Below, one piece after another: positions 55,601 through 63,984 of a DNA stretch of 64,000 bases. The translations under genes were made by a program, and so were the position numbers. Numbering within the stretch: the first letter of the stretch is position 1; each line of letters starts with the position of its first letter. The DNA is taken from positions 91,668-155,667 of the forward strand of contig JABLUY010000062.1 in assembly GCA_013306675.1 (NCBI GenBank), given 5' to 3'. The notes under the pieces are model-generated. The model was not told the DNA's origin, searched no databases, and saw only the letters and a list, made by a program, of their open reading frames with translations. This DNA is from Thraustochytrium sp. TN22. Lineage: Eukaryota > Sar > Bigyra > Thraustochytrida > Thraustochytriidae.

Positions 55601-57851
55601 TATGCGGGCGCAGGAGGTCAGCGGCCACCGGAATGACGCGGCGCGTCACCCGTTCGTACTCCTTGAGCGCGTACTGCAGGTCGTTGTAGTACGTCTTGAA
55701 CTTGGCCTCCTGTAGGAGGACGATCTTGGCCGACTCCGGGATGTCAATGCCCATGCGGTCCAGACACTTGGCTTCGCGGATGAGCTGGAGAATCTCCTGG
55801 TCGAAGTTCACATAGAGCCGGTCATCGTCGGGATGGCGGATGATGAGCGTCGCCTGCAGGCCGGCCTTGGCCGTCTCGATACTCTGCTGCCAGGCCTGAA
55901 ACCAGAGGTACTCGAAGGCAACCAGGGTACGCGCCACCTTGTTGTAGGTCTTGATAATGCGCTTGGCGTCCTTGGTGGAGAGCACGTTCTGGTTCGACTC
56001 GAACTTCTTCATGGGCTCCTCAATGCGCTTGAGCAAGTGGCGAGACCACATGATGTTGCCCGAGACGGGCGGTAGGTTGCGCGGAATGGGCGGCGCATGC
56101 TTGTGGCGCTCGTACAGCTGCTGCACGACCTCGAGCTCGAGCCCGTAGTTCTGGAAGATGATGTTGAACTTGGAGTCGAGGTCCGCCTTGAGGTTCTCGC
56201 GCTGCAAGATGGCCTGGAACTTCTTGAGCAAGTTGAGCGAGTTCTCGATGGACGTGATGCGCTCAAAGCTGTCGTTGATGAACTGCTGCAGCGAGGACTC
56301 CAGGTCGGAGATGGCCACGTTGAATTCGACGTAGTCGCGATCGAACTTGTTGTTGTGGTAGTCCAGCAGGTCGTGATTCTTGCGGCAAAAGTCCGCGGTG
56401 ATCTGCTGGAAGTGGTCCGTGAGCGCCTCCATGCCCTCCAGCTTGTGGTTGGCCAAAGCGCGAAACTGGTGGATGGTGCTGAACATGTCGATCAGCTTGA
56501 TGACGCGGCGGCAAAAGAGATCGAACTTGCCGAAGATCTGCTGCTCGCTAAAGTCGAACTGCTTGCCCTTGGGCATGGTGAGCAGCTTGTCCTTGGTGAG
56601 ACGGTAGTTCTCCTGGTACGAGTCATTGAGCTTGAGGCAGGCCTCGAGCCGCACCACAAGCGACTCCGGGTCCTGAGCCCACAGGTCCGCGTTGGCCGCC
56701 GTGATGTAACGCTTGCAGCAGGTGATCATCTGGTTCGTAATCTTGCTGAAGAGGTTCGTCATGCGCTCCATCGTGTTGTAGTAGCGCGCGATCGTGTGGA
56801 TCATCTTGATCGAGTTCATAAGAGCCGGCAGCGTGTCCACCACGGTCTCTGGCGTCCCGGAATACAGCGGCTCGATGAACTTCTCCAGCGTGAAGAGGTA
56901 CTTGACGTTGTCCTTGGCCTCGTTCGCCGCCTCGGTGATGTTGATGTCGATCTGCTTCCACCGCCGTAGCAGCGAGAATACCTTTTGCCGGTTCCCGTCC
57001 TGCGGGTTCTTGGTCAGGCTCGAGAGCACCGCGATGACTGACTTGCAGTCCTTGGTCTTGAGCTGCTCCGTGATGCTCGTGAGCCTCTGCATGCGCCGCT
57101 TCCACGCCTCCAGCTCCGTCATGGGCCCGGCGTCTGGGGCTGCGCTCTCGAAGGAGTCCGCACTTGTGCTTTCCAGGAAGGCCTCGATCTGGTCGCACCA
57201 CTCCTCCAGAAGCGTCTCGAAATGATCTACCAGCTCTTGGTCGTCCTTGGGCCGCTGTGCGATGTTGCGCGCCGCGCTGTCCATCTCAAAGCGCTTGTCT
57301 GGCTTGCGCAGCTCCAGCCCACCGTACAGGCTCTTGATGGACTCCTTGAGCTCCGCTGCTACCTTGTTGCAGGCGTCGAGGAACTCCCGCGTCTGCTCCT
57401 CGTCTGCCTCGCCCCAGCTGGCGCGGCTATCGCAGAGCGGCTTGTACAGCCGCGACAGCGCCAGCTCCAGGCTCTGCAGCGGGTCGGCGCCCAACTCGCC
57501 GTGCACCAGGTTGCTGCACGAGCTCTGCTCCTTGTCCACGGGCCCGAGCCGGAGAAAGAAGCACGCCTTCTTGCCGCGCGCGCGCAGCCGCTCGGCCTCC
57601 CAGCCGCGCGTGAACACCAGCCGCGGCTCCGGGTTCTGCAGCACCCAGTCGCCGCTCTCCGTCGCCTCATACACAGGCTGGTAGAACACGAAGCAGCTCT
57701 GCGGCCCGCCCTCGGACAACACGCCGTCAAGCAGCTCAAAGCTGCCTTCCTGCTTGATGGCCTCGTCCACCACCGAGCCCTCTAGCCCAAAGGTGTCCTG
57801 GATGCGCCCAATGCACCACCGCATGCGCGGCGTCACGATACGCGACGTCAT
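43665..57851 (-). CDS. Axonemal outer-arm dynein heavy chain, DNAH5/DNAH8 (gamma-type)
   Basis: 4,728 residues in one ORF with no intron, full length for the family. The N-terminal tail (CFVFYQPVYEATESGDWV, KKACFFLRLGPV) and the C-terminus (HLSPDHWVLRGVALLCNAD) match the DNAH5/DNAH8 group. Motor P-loops: AAA1 GPAGTGKTETV near residue 1,885, AAA2 GPTGGGKTE near 2,167, AAA3 GGAGTAKT near 2,537, AAA4 GVGGSGKQS near 2,984. The stalk coiled coil and microtubule-binding tip lie at about 3,225-3,550, and AAA5-6 and the C-terminal domain follow. ATP hydrolysis at AAA1 drives sliding of axonemal doublets. In known axonemes this chain is part of the outer dynein arm, so the organism should have a motile flagellum at some stage. 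The start is the first ATG, giving MTSRIVTPRMRWC. Confidence 0.96.
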   Translation of the reverse strand: MTSRIVTPRMRWCIGRIQDTFGLEGSVVDEAIKQEGSFELLDGVLSEGGPQSCFVFYQPVYEATESGDWVLQNPEPRLVFTRGWEAERLRARGKKACFFLRLGPVDKEQSSCSNLVHGELGADPLQSLELALSRLYKPLCDSRASWGEADEEQTREFLDACNKVAAELKESIKSLYGGLELRKPDKRFEMDSAARNIAQRPKDDQELVDHFETLLEEWCDQIEAFLESTSADSFESAAPDAGPMTELEAWKRRMQRLTSITEQLKTKDCKSVIAVLSSLTKNPQDGNRQKVFSLLRRWKQIDINITEAANEAKDNVKYLFTLEKFIEPLYSGTPETVVDTLPALMNSIKMIHTIARYYNTMERMTNLFSKITNQMITCCKRYITAANADLWAQDPESLVVRLEACLKLNDSYQENYRLTKDKLLTMPKGKQFDFSEQQIFGKFDLFCRRVIKLIDMFSTIHQFRALANHKLEGMEALTDHFQQITADFCRKNHDLLDYHNNKFDRDYVEFNVAISDLESSLQQFINDSFERITSIENSLNLLKKFQAILQRENLKADLDSKFNIIFQNYGLELEVVQQLYERHKHAPPIPRNLPPVSGNIMWSRHLLKRIEEPMKKFESNQNVLSTKDAKRIIKTYNKVARTLVAFEYLWFQAWQQSIETAKAGLQATLIIRHPDDDRLYVNFDQEILQLIREAKCLDRMGIDIPESAKIVLLQEAKFKTYYNDLQYALKEYERVTRRVIPVAADLLRPHMRDMEYKLRPGMITLTWTSMNIDAYKHHIHTGLAKLEELVTNINDIIENRIEKNLKVVSKTVLVDLPSDRSTQLSDFVAMQEKRIRVQSKFLHGKNVEIEHAVNDLMELVRAYPLDPHVEAVSAEEIASVKRNYRYKMYCALLKCTKNSLNMIKERVGNRGSAAGGGFLFVERPFFELFVNLQTPKVQITPDLEDVQSAINKSALAVLKCSKSLYDWEQDHLPEEDRKTFFDEITCDLQIAVVCLLLTGSVQGLKQNVTKYLERFYEYQWLWSDDKDRAYSKFMATKPTLPEYEAKLMEFQEVDRQINEITSMHVIGAMSINTSTLKNNLRYEVQTWKLTFSRFLHEQARSDMEELYDYMKQTEQRLKRSENIKKLVQKESSSSNSDVLQELSSIMDVLREIRERESGIEQEICPVLDMYSMLERFVGSQGLGDQENDNKEVLRYRWECLVDYAERVTDELSELQESFKRKLLRDIKEFVNDVIVFRNDFVANGPMVPGISPKVAVDRLRRFHEEYEIRERKFNLYRNGEELFALQPTSYPELTKTKKELVLLDQLYRLYTDVIDTIEDWKQIEWERVRDEIDAMADKMESFAGRCKRMPGKLRDWDAYKDLKKQIDEFTVVLPLLQALAKPSIMQRHWTEVSRKCGTELVVGPEFRLSTLLDAKLIPVAEDIEEVCESADRQLQIQNKIAEIAEAWQLREFEFVVWKSRAIYVFKNVMPIVEDLEEAQMQLQTMLTLRHVLPFKDEAQAMLITTSDTAETLERWIKVQTLWCSLESVFSGGDIAKQLPMEAKKFQKIDKDFDKVMRKAFDTKNVIQACQNDILKQNLIVFYNELEKCQKSLEGYLEQKRNKFPRFYFVSNPVLLQVLSQGSDPLAIQPFYEKIFDSIDEVVHEADNPQYIEAFFSRLGTDEERIPLSTRVQCKGNIEDWLTDLLAEHRSTMKDVARDCVARAGALSDASQLRTVVDALPGQFALLAIQLAWSADCLEALQVCKQKKTSLKDCSTKAAQILHELSEWCLSDLGTKMNRVKIESLVTIQVHQRDVINDISALYKAKRISDPHDFEWQKQCRFEWRPDGKDAVSDNGCLAINITDVEFNYSYEYLGCRDRLVITPLTDRCYITLAQALGMTFGGAPAGPAGTGKTETVKDMGRALGIYVMVSNCSDQFSYLDCAKIFKGLCQGGLWGCFDEFNRITLPVLSVVAQQVLAIQNAKKSHATSFSFPGDPTPCQLNPVCGFFITMNPGYAGRQELPENLKSLFRGVAMMVPDRMIIMKVKLCSVGYSSFTSLAKKFAQLYKLCEEQLSQQKHYDFGLRNILSVLRTCGANKRQNSDTPEDYLMYRTLRDMNLSKLVAQDVPLFLSLLADLFPKCKSPPVSTYPDIEAAVAEVALGKGLMLEEAWLKKVVQLYETYKVRHGIMLVGPTGGGKTEICNTLAAALSASTGVTYKFARINPKAIRAAEMYGEVDRVSGEWTTGVFAATWAKMNQRGNKFNTWLICDGPVDAIWIEDLNTVLDDNKILTLANGDRIPMTDQNKILFEVESLRNASPATVSRAGIIYVSETDLDWYAVARSWLKKRDPDQASFLDSMLSKWVGTWSPTDPGELFTKLARAEFDDEAIQTSRVGKISNLLNLLSSMLSSVKLSDTVVEMEDELEKLFVMALMWAFGGNLEPEGRQKFDAHLRSIDREMLPELERPDETSFEYVVDLNSLTWQPWEPEAWEYPSLGSGSGAGADSVDQIESLASSSSGRRLAAGAEARLDFSNLLVPTMDSTRACFLLDSMHRQRLSVMMVGGAGTAKTSTALMYFAKLDPATRTLKRVNFSSATQPFGLQNAIEGELDKRGGKNFGPAGGKKMTVFLDDISMPSINEWGDQPTLELARQLIEFDCFAFLDKDKRGDMKHCEDLQYVAAMAHPGGGHNDIPNRLKRHFFIFNMVLPSMTSINSIYGQMLTGRFAAGEDDGGLLTPAALDVVQKLTAATIQIWQWAQRKFLPTPRKFHYVFNMRDVSRVFQGILLCPHETIFNCGITSKSEDQALTLVKLWKHECERVFCDKLVDQTDKLRYLEHAAIVLQDNFGEALATKAAVRADLQDFQLVKQQHHQQHHGGVVGSKSEGSVTGSTVDESDAGSAGGNGSGGAALSQTNDVNLGLEIARKSAEPFINFLRDDVLDEDGDVAVVAPKVYEHGGRLGSIRERVAEFMRRQNVDQPSRALKLVLFDDALNHLLRISRVLSMPRGSALLVGVGGSGKQSLTRLASYIAGYELFQIRAAKTYTVNSLLEDLRVLYRAAGQERRDVTFLFTDQDIKDEAFLEVLNTLLMTGEIPGLFSKEDMIGLTADLEAHALRERGPDFEVSPASLRQFFFDSCRDRLHVVLCMSPVNARFAERARKFPGLISCCTINWFLRWPEAALKDVANGLIADFHPGEHGMYLRLEDGATEDDPTVRANLVEFMGSVHRIVVDSCTEYEKKMRRQVYQTPTSYLSFIDHFKMQYEEKLEKLQEKEGRISLGLEKLIQGAKDVEELKLVLAREQEKLLKATKETNRMIGDLETKSLEAKKEQDKVNVIKADCEEDATRIKLEKEACEQDLAQAQPFLDQAENAIKSIKPAHINEVKKLAKPSDIIKLVFDGVLILFKAKLNPVKECSLTVKKQQITFVEPSYGHAQKMMGSASFLKDLLEFSTSGKDLINDETVEFMTPYIELDSFTPAVAKSASAAAEGLCTWVRAMKSYHEASKIVKPKLEALAVASAELETAQANLDAASQRLDVCKHTLHELQESFNAKLREKASIEEGAKVLQKKMTQAASLINGLANERRRWSEDKAMFAAQKRRLVGDVAVSCAFVSYCGAFNQEFREELVQRKLVREAASLGVPVSEEVNPISFLADAATVGDWSLDGLPSDPLSVQNGILVTQSSRYPLLIDPQGQALNWIVRKETRAGRLPSFGVVQMNSPKLREHLEVAMGEGMALVVAGVEEELDPMLDPVLEKQVVRKGKSLYIKVADKACAYHVDFTAFFVTRLPNPHLSPELQAKTTVVDFTVTLKGLEDQLLDVVIGREQRALQDQLEQVIEDVAVNTKLLMSENDKLLYKLTSNSGSLLDDEELVTVLKKVKETAETVTAKLRDAEETRVSINEKREQYRPVATRGAVLYFSIVECSALNCMYQTSLQQFNELFLRSTLEEHAPRNASVHKRVHNIIEALTYLTYRYINRGLYEKDKLTFVLVATLKILLVAGELTQRDLLAFFRGAATVDPERVSKKKPAWLPDAAWLNAHALAQLVPFFRTLPEDMIKNEAMWKMWFENPRPESLTVPDYEERFEASAMGAGPWNKLQIVRALRVDRTIPAVRNFVRAVPAMGARYVEPVTDTIETVYADSDYMTPIIYLLSLGADPTDAIQQLGAKKKRAVSAVSMGQGQEPVALKALDSAMRTGGWALLQNCDLGLGFMASLEETLKGLWTKSWDDQEALRASRVFLTAAPNEHFPLGILQMGIKVTNEAPNGIRAGMLRAFSTLVDQDRIDRVDAPVWRQLLYTLCFLHCAVSERRKFGPLGWAVPYEFSAGDLVASVSYLEKALYASATTSIAWPALSYIVGECIYGGKITDGLDRRLMATYASAWLNERVLSADFRFNEKDIAEDTFTYSVCDKQEHADYLRHIGSLPEEESAGVFGLHPNAELKHRLLAAASLIDAVASTQPGSGAAAVGGAGSLEDATKDRCNELLAAMPTADFAPDVVASVIHEKRGGLGEPLNVVLSQECALLQHVVDMARFDLVQLVQAIDGEITLTENLATAMQAVQSGVVPHHWLYTVAGDLRSWMAPSIASWFETLSSRHHQLSAWLNSGQPASFWLAGLQNKRAFVTAALQDVARAHRDEEWALDDVVAYAEVTDLASADAAKAPPKEGVYVHGLFLEGARWQKPGLAESEPKQLFAPMPVLYLTATTVAQKMATRASSTVYECPLYTYPQRTAQHLVTVLDLPAGNHLSPDHWVLRGVALLCNAD

Positions 57852-58730
57852 GATGCCTCTCTTGGAAAGGGAGACAAATCCTAGACACGCCCTTCGAAGG
57901 TATTAGCGCGGCAGCTCCAGCTCCAGCGGAGGCTAGCAGCTGCTCTAGCTCGTCGGCCAGGAGCAAGAGCACACGTACGGGCCCCAGCGCGGCCCCACCA
58001 GCACGCCGAGCCCCGTCCAGCCCTTTCCCGGCCTGGTCCCCTCCCGAGGAGGAGGAGGCCAGCAGGCCGTCGCGCAGCTCGAGGCCCGCTCCGCTTCGCT
58101 TCGCGCCGCTTCGCGCCGCGCGCCAGCGCGCGCGCGAAGCCGCGTGAGCCGCCGCGACTTTGATTCTGCCTCGACAACCTCTTGCGCTGCCGGTCGCCGC
58201 AGCGTCGGCCAGTAAGGCGGGCCGTGCCCTGCTTACGCACCTCGCCGCCGCGCAAAAGACGGTTGAGCGTCTCCTCGTGCCTCAGCCTGCGGCGGATCTA
58301 TTAAGGCCCGTTCATTTACGTACTTTTTGTTCGTTCGTTCCGTTCTACAATTCGGGTCTCTCGGAACTTCAACTTCAAGTCAGTGAGTCAAAGTTTTGGC
58401 GTCAGAAAGCATTGGCCCAGCGTGCGCGTCCTCCAGCGCACCGACGCTGCCGCCGAGCTGCTCGGCGGAGGGCGCCGGCCAGGGCAGCGGCGGTCTGCGT
58501 TGTGCCCTGCAGTCGGTCGCTCGTGTACGAGGAGGCCTCGGCTGCGATTTCGTTGGTGGTCCTGGTGCGACCTGGTCCGGAGCCTCCGTCCTCACGCTCG
58601 AGCTGCTGCTGCTGCTGCTGCTGCTCGGGTTCGCGCAAACCGTGCGTCTGGCAGTGAAGAAGGCCGTTCTATGCTAAGCCTTGTCCTGCGGAGTGCAGGT
58701 CGAGAACTCAACGGCGCGAGAGCTGCTGGG
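57852..58730. promoter_or_regulatory. Divergent promoter region between dynein heavy chain (-) and DHX36-like helicase (+)
   Basis: 879 bp separating two divergent start codons, with a (CTG)n tract at 58603-58624 and a GTTCGTTCGTTC stretch near 58329. The helicase frame is open back to 58383, but that part is low-complexity and unlike the family. No other gene is supported. Confidence 0.45.
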
Positions 58731-61700
58731 ATGGACTTTGCCCGCGGAAGGGGCGGCCGAGGCTGGCACGGCGGCCACCGAGGAGGCCGCGGCCAAGCAC
58801 GAGGCGGCCGCGGCGGCGGCGGCCATCTTCGACAGCAGCAAGGGTTCTCAAGCGAAGCTGCTGGCGAGCGCCGCGGCCGGCACACTGGCCAACGAGGAGG
58901 TGGTCGTGGTGGCGGCGGTGGAGGAGGTGGTCGTGGTGGCGGCGGCGGCGGCCGCGGCGGCCGCGGCGGCGGCGGCGGCGGCTACAACTGGCGCAAGCAC
59001 CTGCCGGACGGACACCCGGCGAAGACCGGCGAGCGGAACTTTCGCAACGCGGCGGGCCAGGTCGTAAGCAAGGACGAGTGGCACACGGAGCGCGCCGAGC
59101 AAAAGCGGCTCACGGCACTCAACGAGCTGGCGAATCTCGGCATTGACGTGGGCAAGCCCGAAGCGGTAGCGGCGGGGGCGGGCGCGCCTCAGGCGTTCGA
59201 CCATAGTAGTGTCCACGATCAGGACCATGGCCGCGGCGGCAGGCGAAAAAGGAAATCCCAGAGCAGCAAGTTCGACCAGGACCCGCAAAAGCTCGTGCTG
59301 CCAGCGCCCAATATGCGGGAGCTCGAGACGTCGCTCGCGCAGCTCAAGGCATCTGACCCCGTACATCTTCCCCGCGGGCCGGTCTCGCGTCACGGGCGTC
59401 GGGGCGGGGGCGATGCGAGTGCGGACGCCAAGGAGCCAAGCAAACTGTCGGTGGAAGAGCTTATGGGCGCGGCGCCTGCGCCCAGCGAGGCGTTCGCCGA
59501 GTTCCGCCTCGGGCTACCCTCGTTCGCGCGGCGGGACGAGATCGTGGCGACCGTTCGCGAGAACCAGGTGACTGTCATCAGCGGCGCTACCGGATGCGGC
59601 AAGACGACGCAGGTGCCGCAGTTCATCCTGGACGACATGTGGGCGCGGAGCGAACATTGCAACATTATCTGCACGCAGCCGCGGCGCATTAGCGCGCTCA
59701 GCGTGGCGGAGCGCGTAGCCGCGGAGCGCAATGAGACTGTCGGCACAGGCACGGTCGGTTACCACATCCGCCTGGAGCGGCGCGCGTGCGACCTGACGCG
59801 GCTGCTGTTCTGCACGACGGGCATCCTACTGCGCCGGCTGCAGACAGACGGCGCGCTCGACAACGTGACGCACATTGTGCTAGACGAGGTGCACGAGCGG
59901 TCGCTGGACTCTGATTTTCTGATTGTGATTTTGCGCGATCTGCTGCAGCGGCGGCCGGACCTGCGCGTGGTGCTCATGAGCGCGACGCTGGACGCTGGAC
60001 TTTTCGCGGACTACTTTCGCGGCGCCCTCAGCCAGGACGTGCCCGTGCTGCACATCCCGGGGCGCACCTTCCCGGTCGAGCCACATTACCTGGAGGACGC
60101 CATCGAGCTGACGGGCTGCGCGGACCTCTCGTCGCAGCCGTTGCAGGGTCGCGCGGCGGGCCGCGGGCCGCCGAAGCGTGACGGAGGCCGGCGCCGGCCG
60201 CAGCAGCAGCAACAAGAACGCAAGCGGCGGCGCGGTGCATCCGACGGCGGCTTGGACGAGGACGGCTCAAACGAGGCTGCACGGCGGCGCACGCTGCGCG
60301 CAGGCCTCGAGGCCGCGGGCAAGTACTCGCCAGTGACGATAGACACGGTGTGCGAGGACTTTGACGGCGAGGAGATTCCGAATCGCCTCATTGCGGCGCT
60401 GCTTTCTCAAATTGATCGCATGTACCCGGTTGAGGCAGAAGATGACGCGGGTGAGGCGGGGCACGCCGTGCTGGTGTTTCTGCCTGGCTGGGAGGACATC
60501 CGCAACCTGCACGAGATGCTGGAGCGCGAGAACAGCGCGCACGGACGCTGGCAGCTGTTTGCGCTGCACGGCGCGATGGGGAGCGCAGACCAGCGCGCCA
60601 TCTTCAAGCGGCCGCCCAAGGGCATGCGCAAGGTGATTTTGGCGACCAACATTGCGGAGTCGTCCATCACAATCGACGACGTCAGCTTCGTGATCGACTC
60701 GTGCAAGCACAAGGAGAAGACGTATGACGAACAGCGCGACATCAGCTGTCTGCTGCCGACGTGGGTGAGCCGCGCGTCAGCGCTGCAGCGGCGTGGGCGT
60801 GCAGGCCGCGTCCGCGCCGGCATGTGCTGGCACCTTGTGCCGCGCGCCAAGCTGGAGGAGGACTTTGCGGAGCACGCGCTACCGGAGATCCAGCGCACAC
60901 CGCTGGAGCAACTGTGCCTGCAGGTGCGCGCGCTGGAGCTGGCGCCGGCGCAGCGCGGCGGCGTGGCGAGCTTCCTCAACAAGGCGCTGACGCGGCCCTC
61001 GGCGCTGACCCTGTCGAATGCCATGGAACTGCTGGAGCGGATTGGGGCACTGACGCAGGACGAGGCCCTGACGCCGCTGGGCGGCTGTCTGGCGACGCTC
61101 CCGGTGGGGCCGCAGATCGGCAAGTCGCTCGTGATGGCGTGTCTCATGGGCTGCCTGGAGCCCGTGCTGACTCTGACGTCCATCCTCTCGCAGCGCACGA
61201 TCTTCGTGGCGCCTCTGGACGCCAAGCAAAAGGCGGACGCAGCCAAGCAGGCCTTTGCGGACGGCTACCCGAGCGACCACATGGCCATGCTGAATGCATT
61301 TGCAGGGTGGGAACGCGAGGAGCGCCGCAGCCCGAACGGGGGCTGGGGTTTCGCGCGACGCAACTTTCTGAGCCACAATCAGCTGCGCATGGCGCGCGAT
61401 GTGCGCGATCAGTACCTGGACCTGCTCAAGGACGCAAAGCTTGTGCCTTCTCGCGTCAGCTTGCGTGACGAAGGATTGAACCGCAACGCAAACCAGTGGG
61501 CCGTGGTCAAGGCCTGCCTCCTTGCGGGCCTGTATCCGAACGTAGGCCGTCTGGATATGAAGCGGCGAAGTGCGCAGATCTACGTAGACGGTCTGGACCG
61601 CGTCGATCCGCACCCGGGCTCGGTCAATGCGCGCACGCAGAGCGCGGAGTGGGACCATCGCTGGGTCGCCTACCACGACAAGGTGCGGTCCTTGGGCGGC

Positions 61701-62391
61701 AATTACCTTTTCGACACCTCTGCCATTGCGCCCCTGCCAATTGTGCTTTTTGGCGAGGCGTCTGCAATGAGCGACGGTCTCGAGGTGAGCTCCATGCAGG
61801 AGTTCACCGCTGACAAGGTTCTCTCGTCAGACCGCCTCGAGGCGATCACGCTGGTGAAGGATATCTTGCGCGCACAGGGCGGCAGCGTGACCATCCCGTG
61901 GCTGAGCCGCACGCTGAAGAGCACGCGGCCGGACCTGCGCCTCGCCATGGGCAAGATTCGCGACTTTCTGCAGAGCAACGGCCTGGTTCTCATTCGGACC
62001 CACCACGGCTGGACGGTCAATCTGCCGAGCAGCCAAGCGGTGACTCCGGACAAGCGCCGCATACTCAAGCTTCAGGACTGGGTGTATTTTGGCTACGACG
62101 ACCCGAAGCTGCCCGGCCTCGTGGCGGACTGCCGGTGGGCGCTCGATCGCATCGTGCATCAGGCCATCCACCACGAGCGCCTTACGGAAGCCCAGGTCGC
62201 CTTTGTCGATGCGCTTTGCCGCGCCTTTGTCGCAAACGATCGCGTGCCGTACTTTGAACCGATTGACGGTGCCGTGGGTGGCAACGATGACGACGACGAT
62301 GACGACGATGACGACGACGAGGAGGAGGACGACTATCGTACAGGTGCTACCAGCCGTAGCCGCGGCAGCGGTGTCGGCAACAGGAGCACCA

Positions 62392-62440
<49 letters not shown>

Positions 62441-62453
62441 TGGCGCATGGTAG
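58731..62453 (+). CDS. DEAH/RHA-family RNA helicase, DHX36-like (DEVH box)
   Basis: 1,240 residues from MDFARGRGGRGWHGG. The first ~90 residues are RGG/Gly-rich, as in DHX36 (RHAU), where this part binds nucleic acid. Motifs: Walker A GATGCGKTTQ near residue 283, CTQPRRISALSVAERVA, DEVH near 383, SAT near 416, NIAESSITIDD near 640 and QRRGRAGRVRAGMCW near 685. HA2 and OB-fold regions follow. An insertion of about 80 residues, rich in Arg, Gly and Gln (PPKRDGGRRRPQQQQQERKR), lies between the two RecA domains. The C-terminus carries an Asp/Glu run and a Gly run. In animals DHX36 unwinds G-quadruplexes; RNA remodelling is likely, and the quadruplex specialisation is inference. DHX57 or DHX29-like is the alternative. 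Confidence 0.88.
62393..62445 (+). repeat. (GGC)n tract encoding the poly-Gly tail of the helicase
   Basis: About 15 Gly codons, mostly GGC, just before the C-terminal DGAW. An Asp run (GAC/GAT) lies 80 bp upstream. Confidence 0.9.
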
Positions 62454-62595
62454 GATGGGCCTCTTTAGCTCAATTAGGAAGCAAAAGAAGAGTGGAGCAG
62501 GCGTGTACGGCCCGGATAGAAGTAAAAGGAAAGATATATCTTTTCCAGCCATGCATGAACCGAGGGATCCTAAAGCTTGTTCTGTCCTTGTCTTC

Positions 62596-63666
62596 TTAGA
62601 GCGTGACGCCGAGCTGCGTGGCCATGACGGCCATGACAGTGTACATGCGCGCCTCCGCCTCGTCAAAAACCACGGAACGGTCCGAGTAGAAGACCTCGTC
62701 GGAGACCTCCTCCGGGTGGCGAGGAAGGCAATGCATGAAGATCCAGTCGTCCGCGGCGCCGCCCTTGGTCATGAGTTCAGTGGTGACCTCGTAACCGGCA
62801 AAGTCCTTGATGCGCTTGGCGGCCTCTTCCTCCTGGCCCATGCTGATCCAGGTATCGGTGACAACGATGTTGCAACCAGTGACACCCTGAAGCGGGTCCG
62901 AGCCGATCCAGATGTCGGTGCCATACCTGCTGGCGAGAGCCTCGGTGTCCTTCATGATGGCCGGGTCCGGGCGGTAGTCCTCAGGCGTGCAGATGCGCAG
63001 GTTGACGCCGAGGGGCGGGGCGGCCAGCATGAGGTCGTGCAGCACGTTGTTGCCATCGCCGACCCAGGCAAGCGTCTTGCCGGCGACGTTCTCCGGGCCG
63101 AAGCGCTCCTGAACAGTCATGTAGTCCGCCAGCGTCTGCAGCGGGTGGTGCATATCGCTGAGCGCGTTGATGACGGGCACAGTGGCGTGCTCCGCGAGCT
63201 CCTCCACAACCTCGTGGCCGAAGACGCGCGCGAGAATGAGGGAGTTGAAGCGCGAGAGCACGAGCGCGGAGTCACGGAGCGACTCATTGACGCCGAGCTG
63301 CACATCCTGCGACGAGAGGAAGAGCGGCGTGCCGCCCAGCAGCGCCATGCCGGTCTCCGTGGAGACGCGCGTGCGCGTGCTGCGCTTCTGGAAGATGCAC
63401 GCCACGGACTTGCCCTGCAGCGCCTGCGGCACCTTCTCCGCCTTGCACAGCTCCTTGATATGGCGCGACATGGCCAGCATGGCCTCCAGCTCCTCCTTGC
63501 TGTAGTCGTCGATGCGCATCAGGTGCTTGCCCTTGAGCCCCGCCAGCACCTTGCGGTGCTCGTCCGTGTACCCTGCGCCGCCCGCCGCCGCCGACAACGT
63601 GCGCGCGGCCAGCCGCCGCGCGCCGCCGCCGTGCACAAGCCCGCGCAGCGCGCCGCCGACCTGCAT
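62596..63666 (-). CDS. OTC: Ornithine carbamoyltransferase, organelle-targeted
   Basis: 356 residues. It makes citrulline from ornithine and carbamoyl phosphate in arginine or urea-cycle metabolism. The carbamoyl-phosphate site FQKRSTRTR lies at residues 92-100, NALSDMHHPLQTLAD carries the His-Pro-x-Gln block, WVGDGNNVLHDL and DTWISMGQEEE (ornithine loop) follow, and the catalytic HCLPRHPEEV lies at 312-321. The first ~32 residues (MQVGGALRGLVHGGGARRLAARTLSAAAGG) are Arg-rich without acidic residues, like a mitochondrial transit peptide. The ATG at 63666 is chosen because codons further upstream translate the CGCAG repeats. It converges with the helicase gene, 142 bp away. Confidence 0.96.
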   Translation of the reverse strand: MQVGGALRGLVHGGGARRLAARTLSAAAGGAGYTDEHRKVLAGLKGKHLMRIDDYSKEELEAMLAMSRHIKELCKAEKVPQALQGKSVACIFQKRSTRTRVSTETGMALLGGTPLFLSSQDVQLGVNESLRDSALVLSRFNSLILARVFGHEVVEELAEHATVPVINALSDMHHPLQTLADYMTVQERFGPENVAGKTLAWVGDGNNVLHDLMLAAPPLGVNLRICTPEDYRPDPAIMKDTEALASRYGTDIWIGSDPLQGVTGCNIVVTDTWISMGQEEEAAKRIKDFAGYEVTTELMTKGGAADDWIFMHCLPRHPEEVSDEVFYSDRSVVFDEAEARMYTVMAVMATQLGVTL

Positions 63667-63943
63667 CGTCCTCGCCCGAGGCTCGCCCTCGCTCGCGGCC
63701 CCGCTGCGCCGCGCCGCCTCTCGCCGCGCCCGCCTCGCGCCGCCCCTCGCCGCCCCGCGCCGCCGCCTCCGCTCGCCGCGCCGCTCTCGCGCTCCTTCGG
63801 GTCTGCGCAGCGCAGCGCGGCGCGGCGCAGCGCAGCGCAGCGCAGCGCAGCGCAGCGCAGCACGGCGCGGCGGCGACGCGACGAGCTCCGGTGCACGCAC
63901 GCCGAGTCGCGCCTTCCGGCAGGCGGGCGCTGGATACGAGCCG

Positions 63944-63984
<41 letters not shown>

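Noticed and set aside
58383-58730. N-terminal extension of the helicase frame
   Set aside because: Unlike DHX36 family N-termini, which begin with Gly/RGG repeats as found from 58731. The extension also translates a CTG microsatellite.
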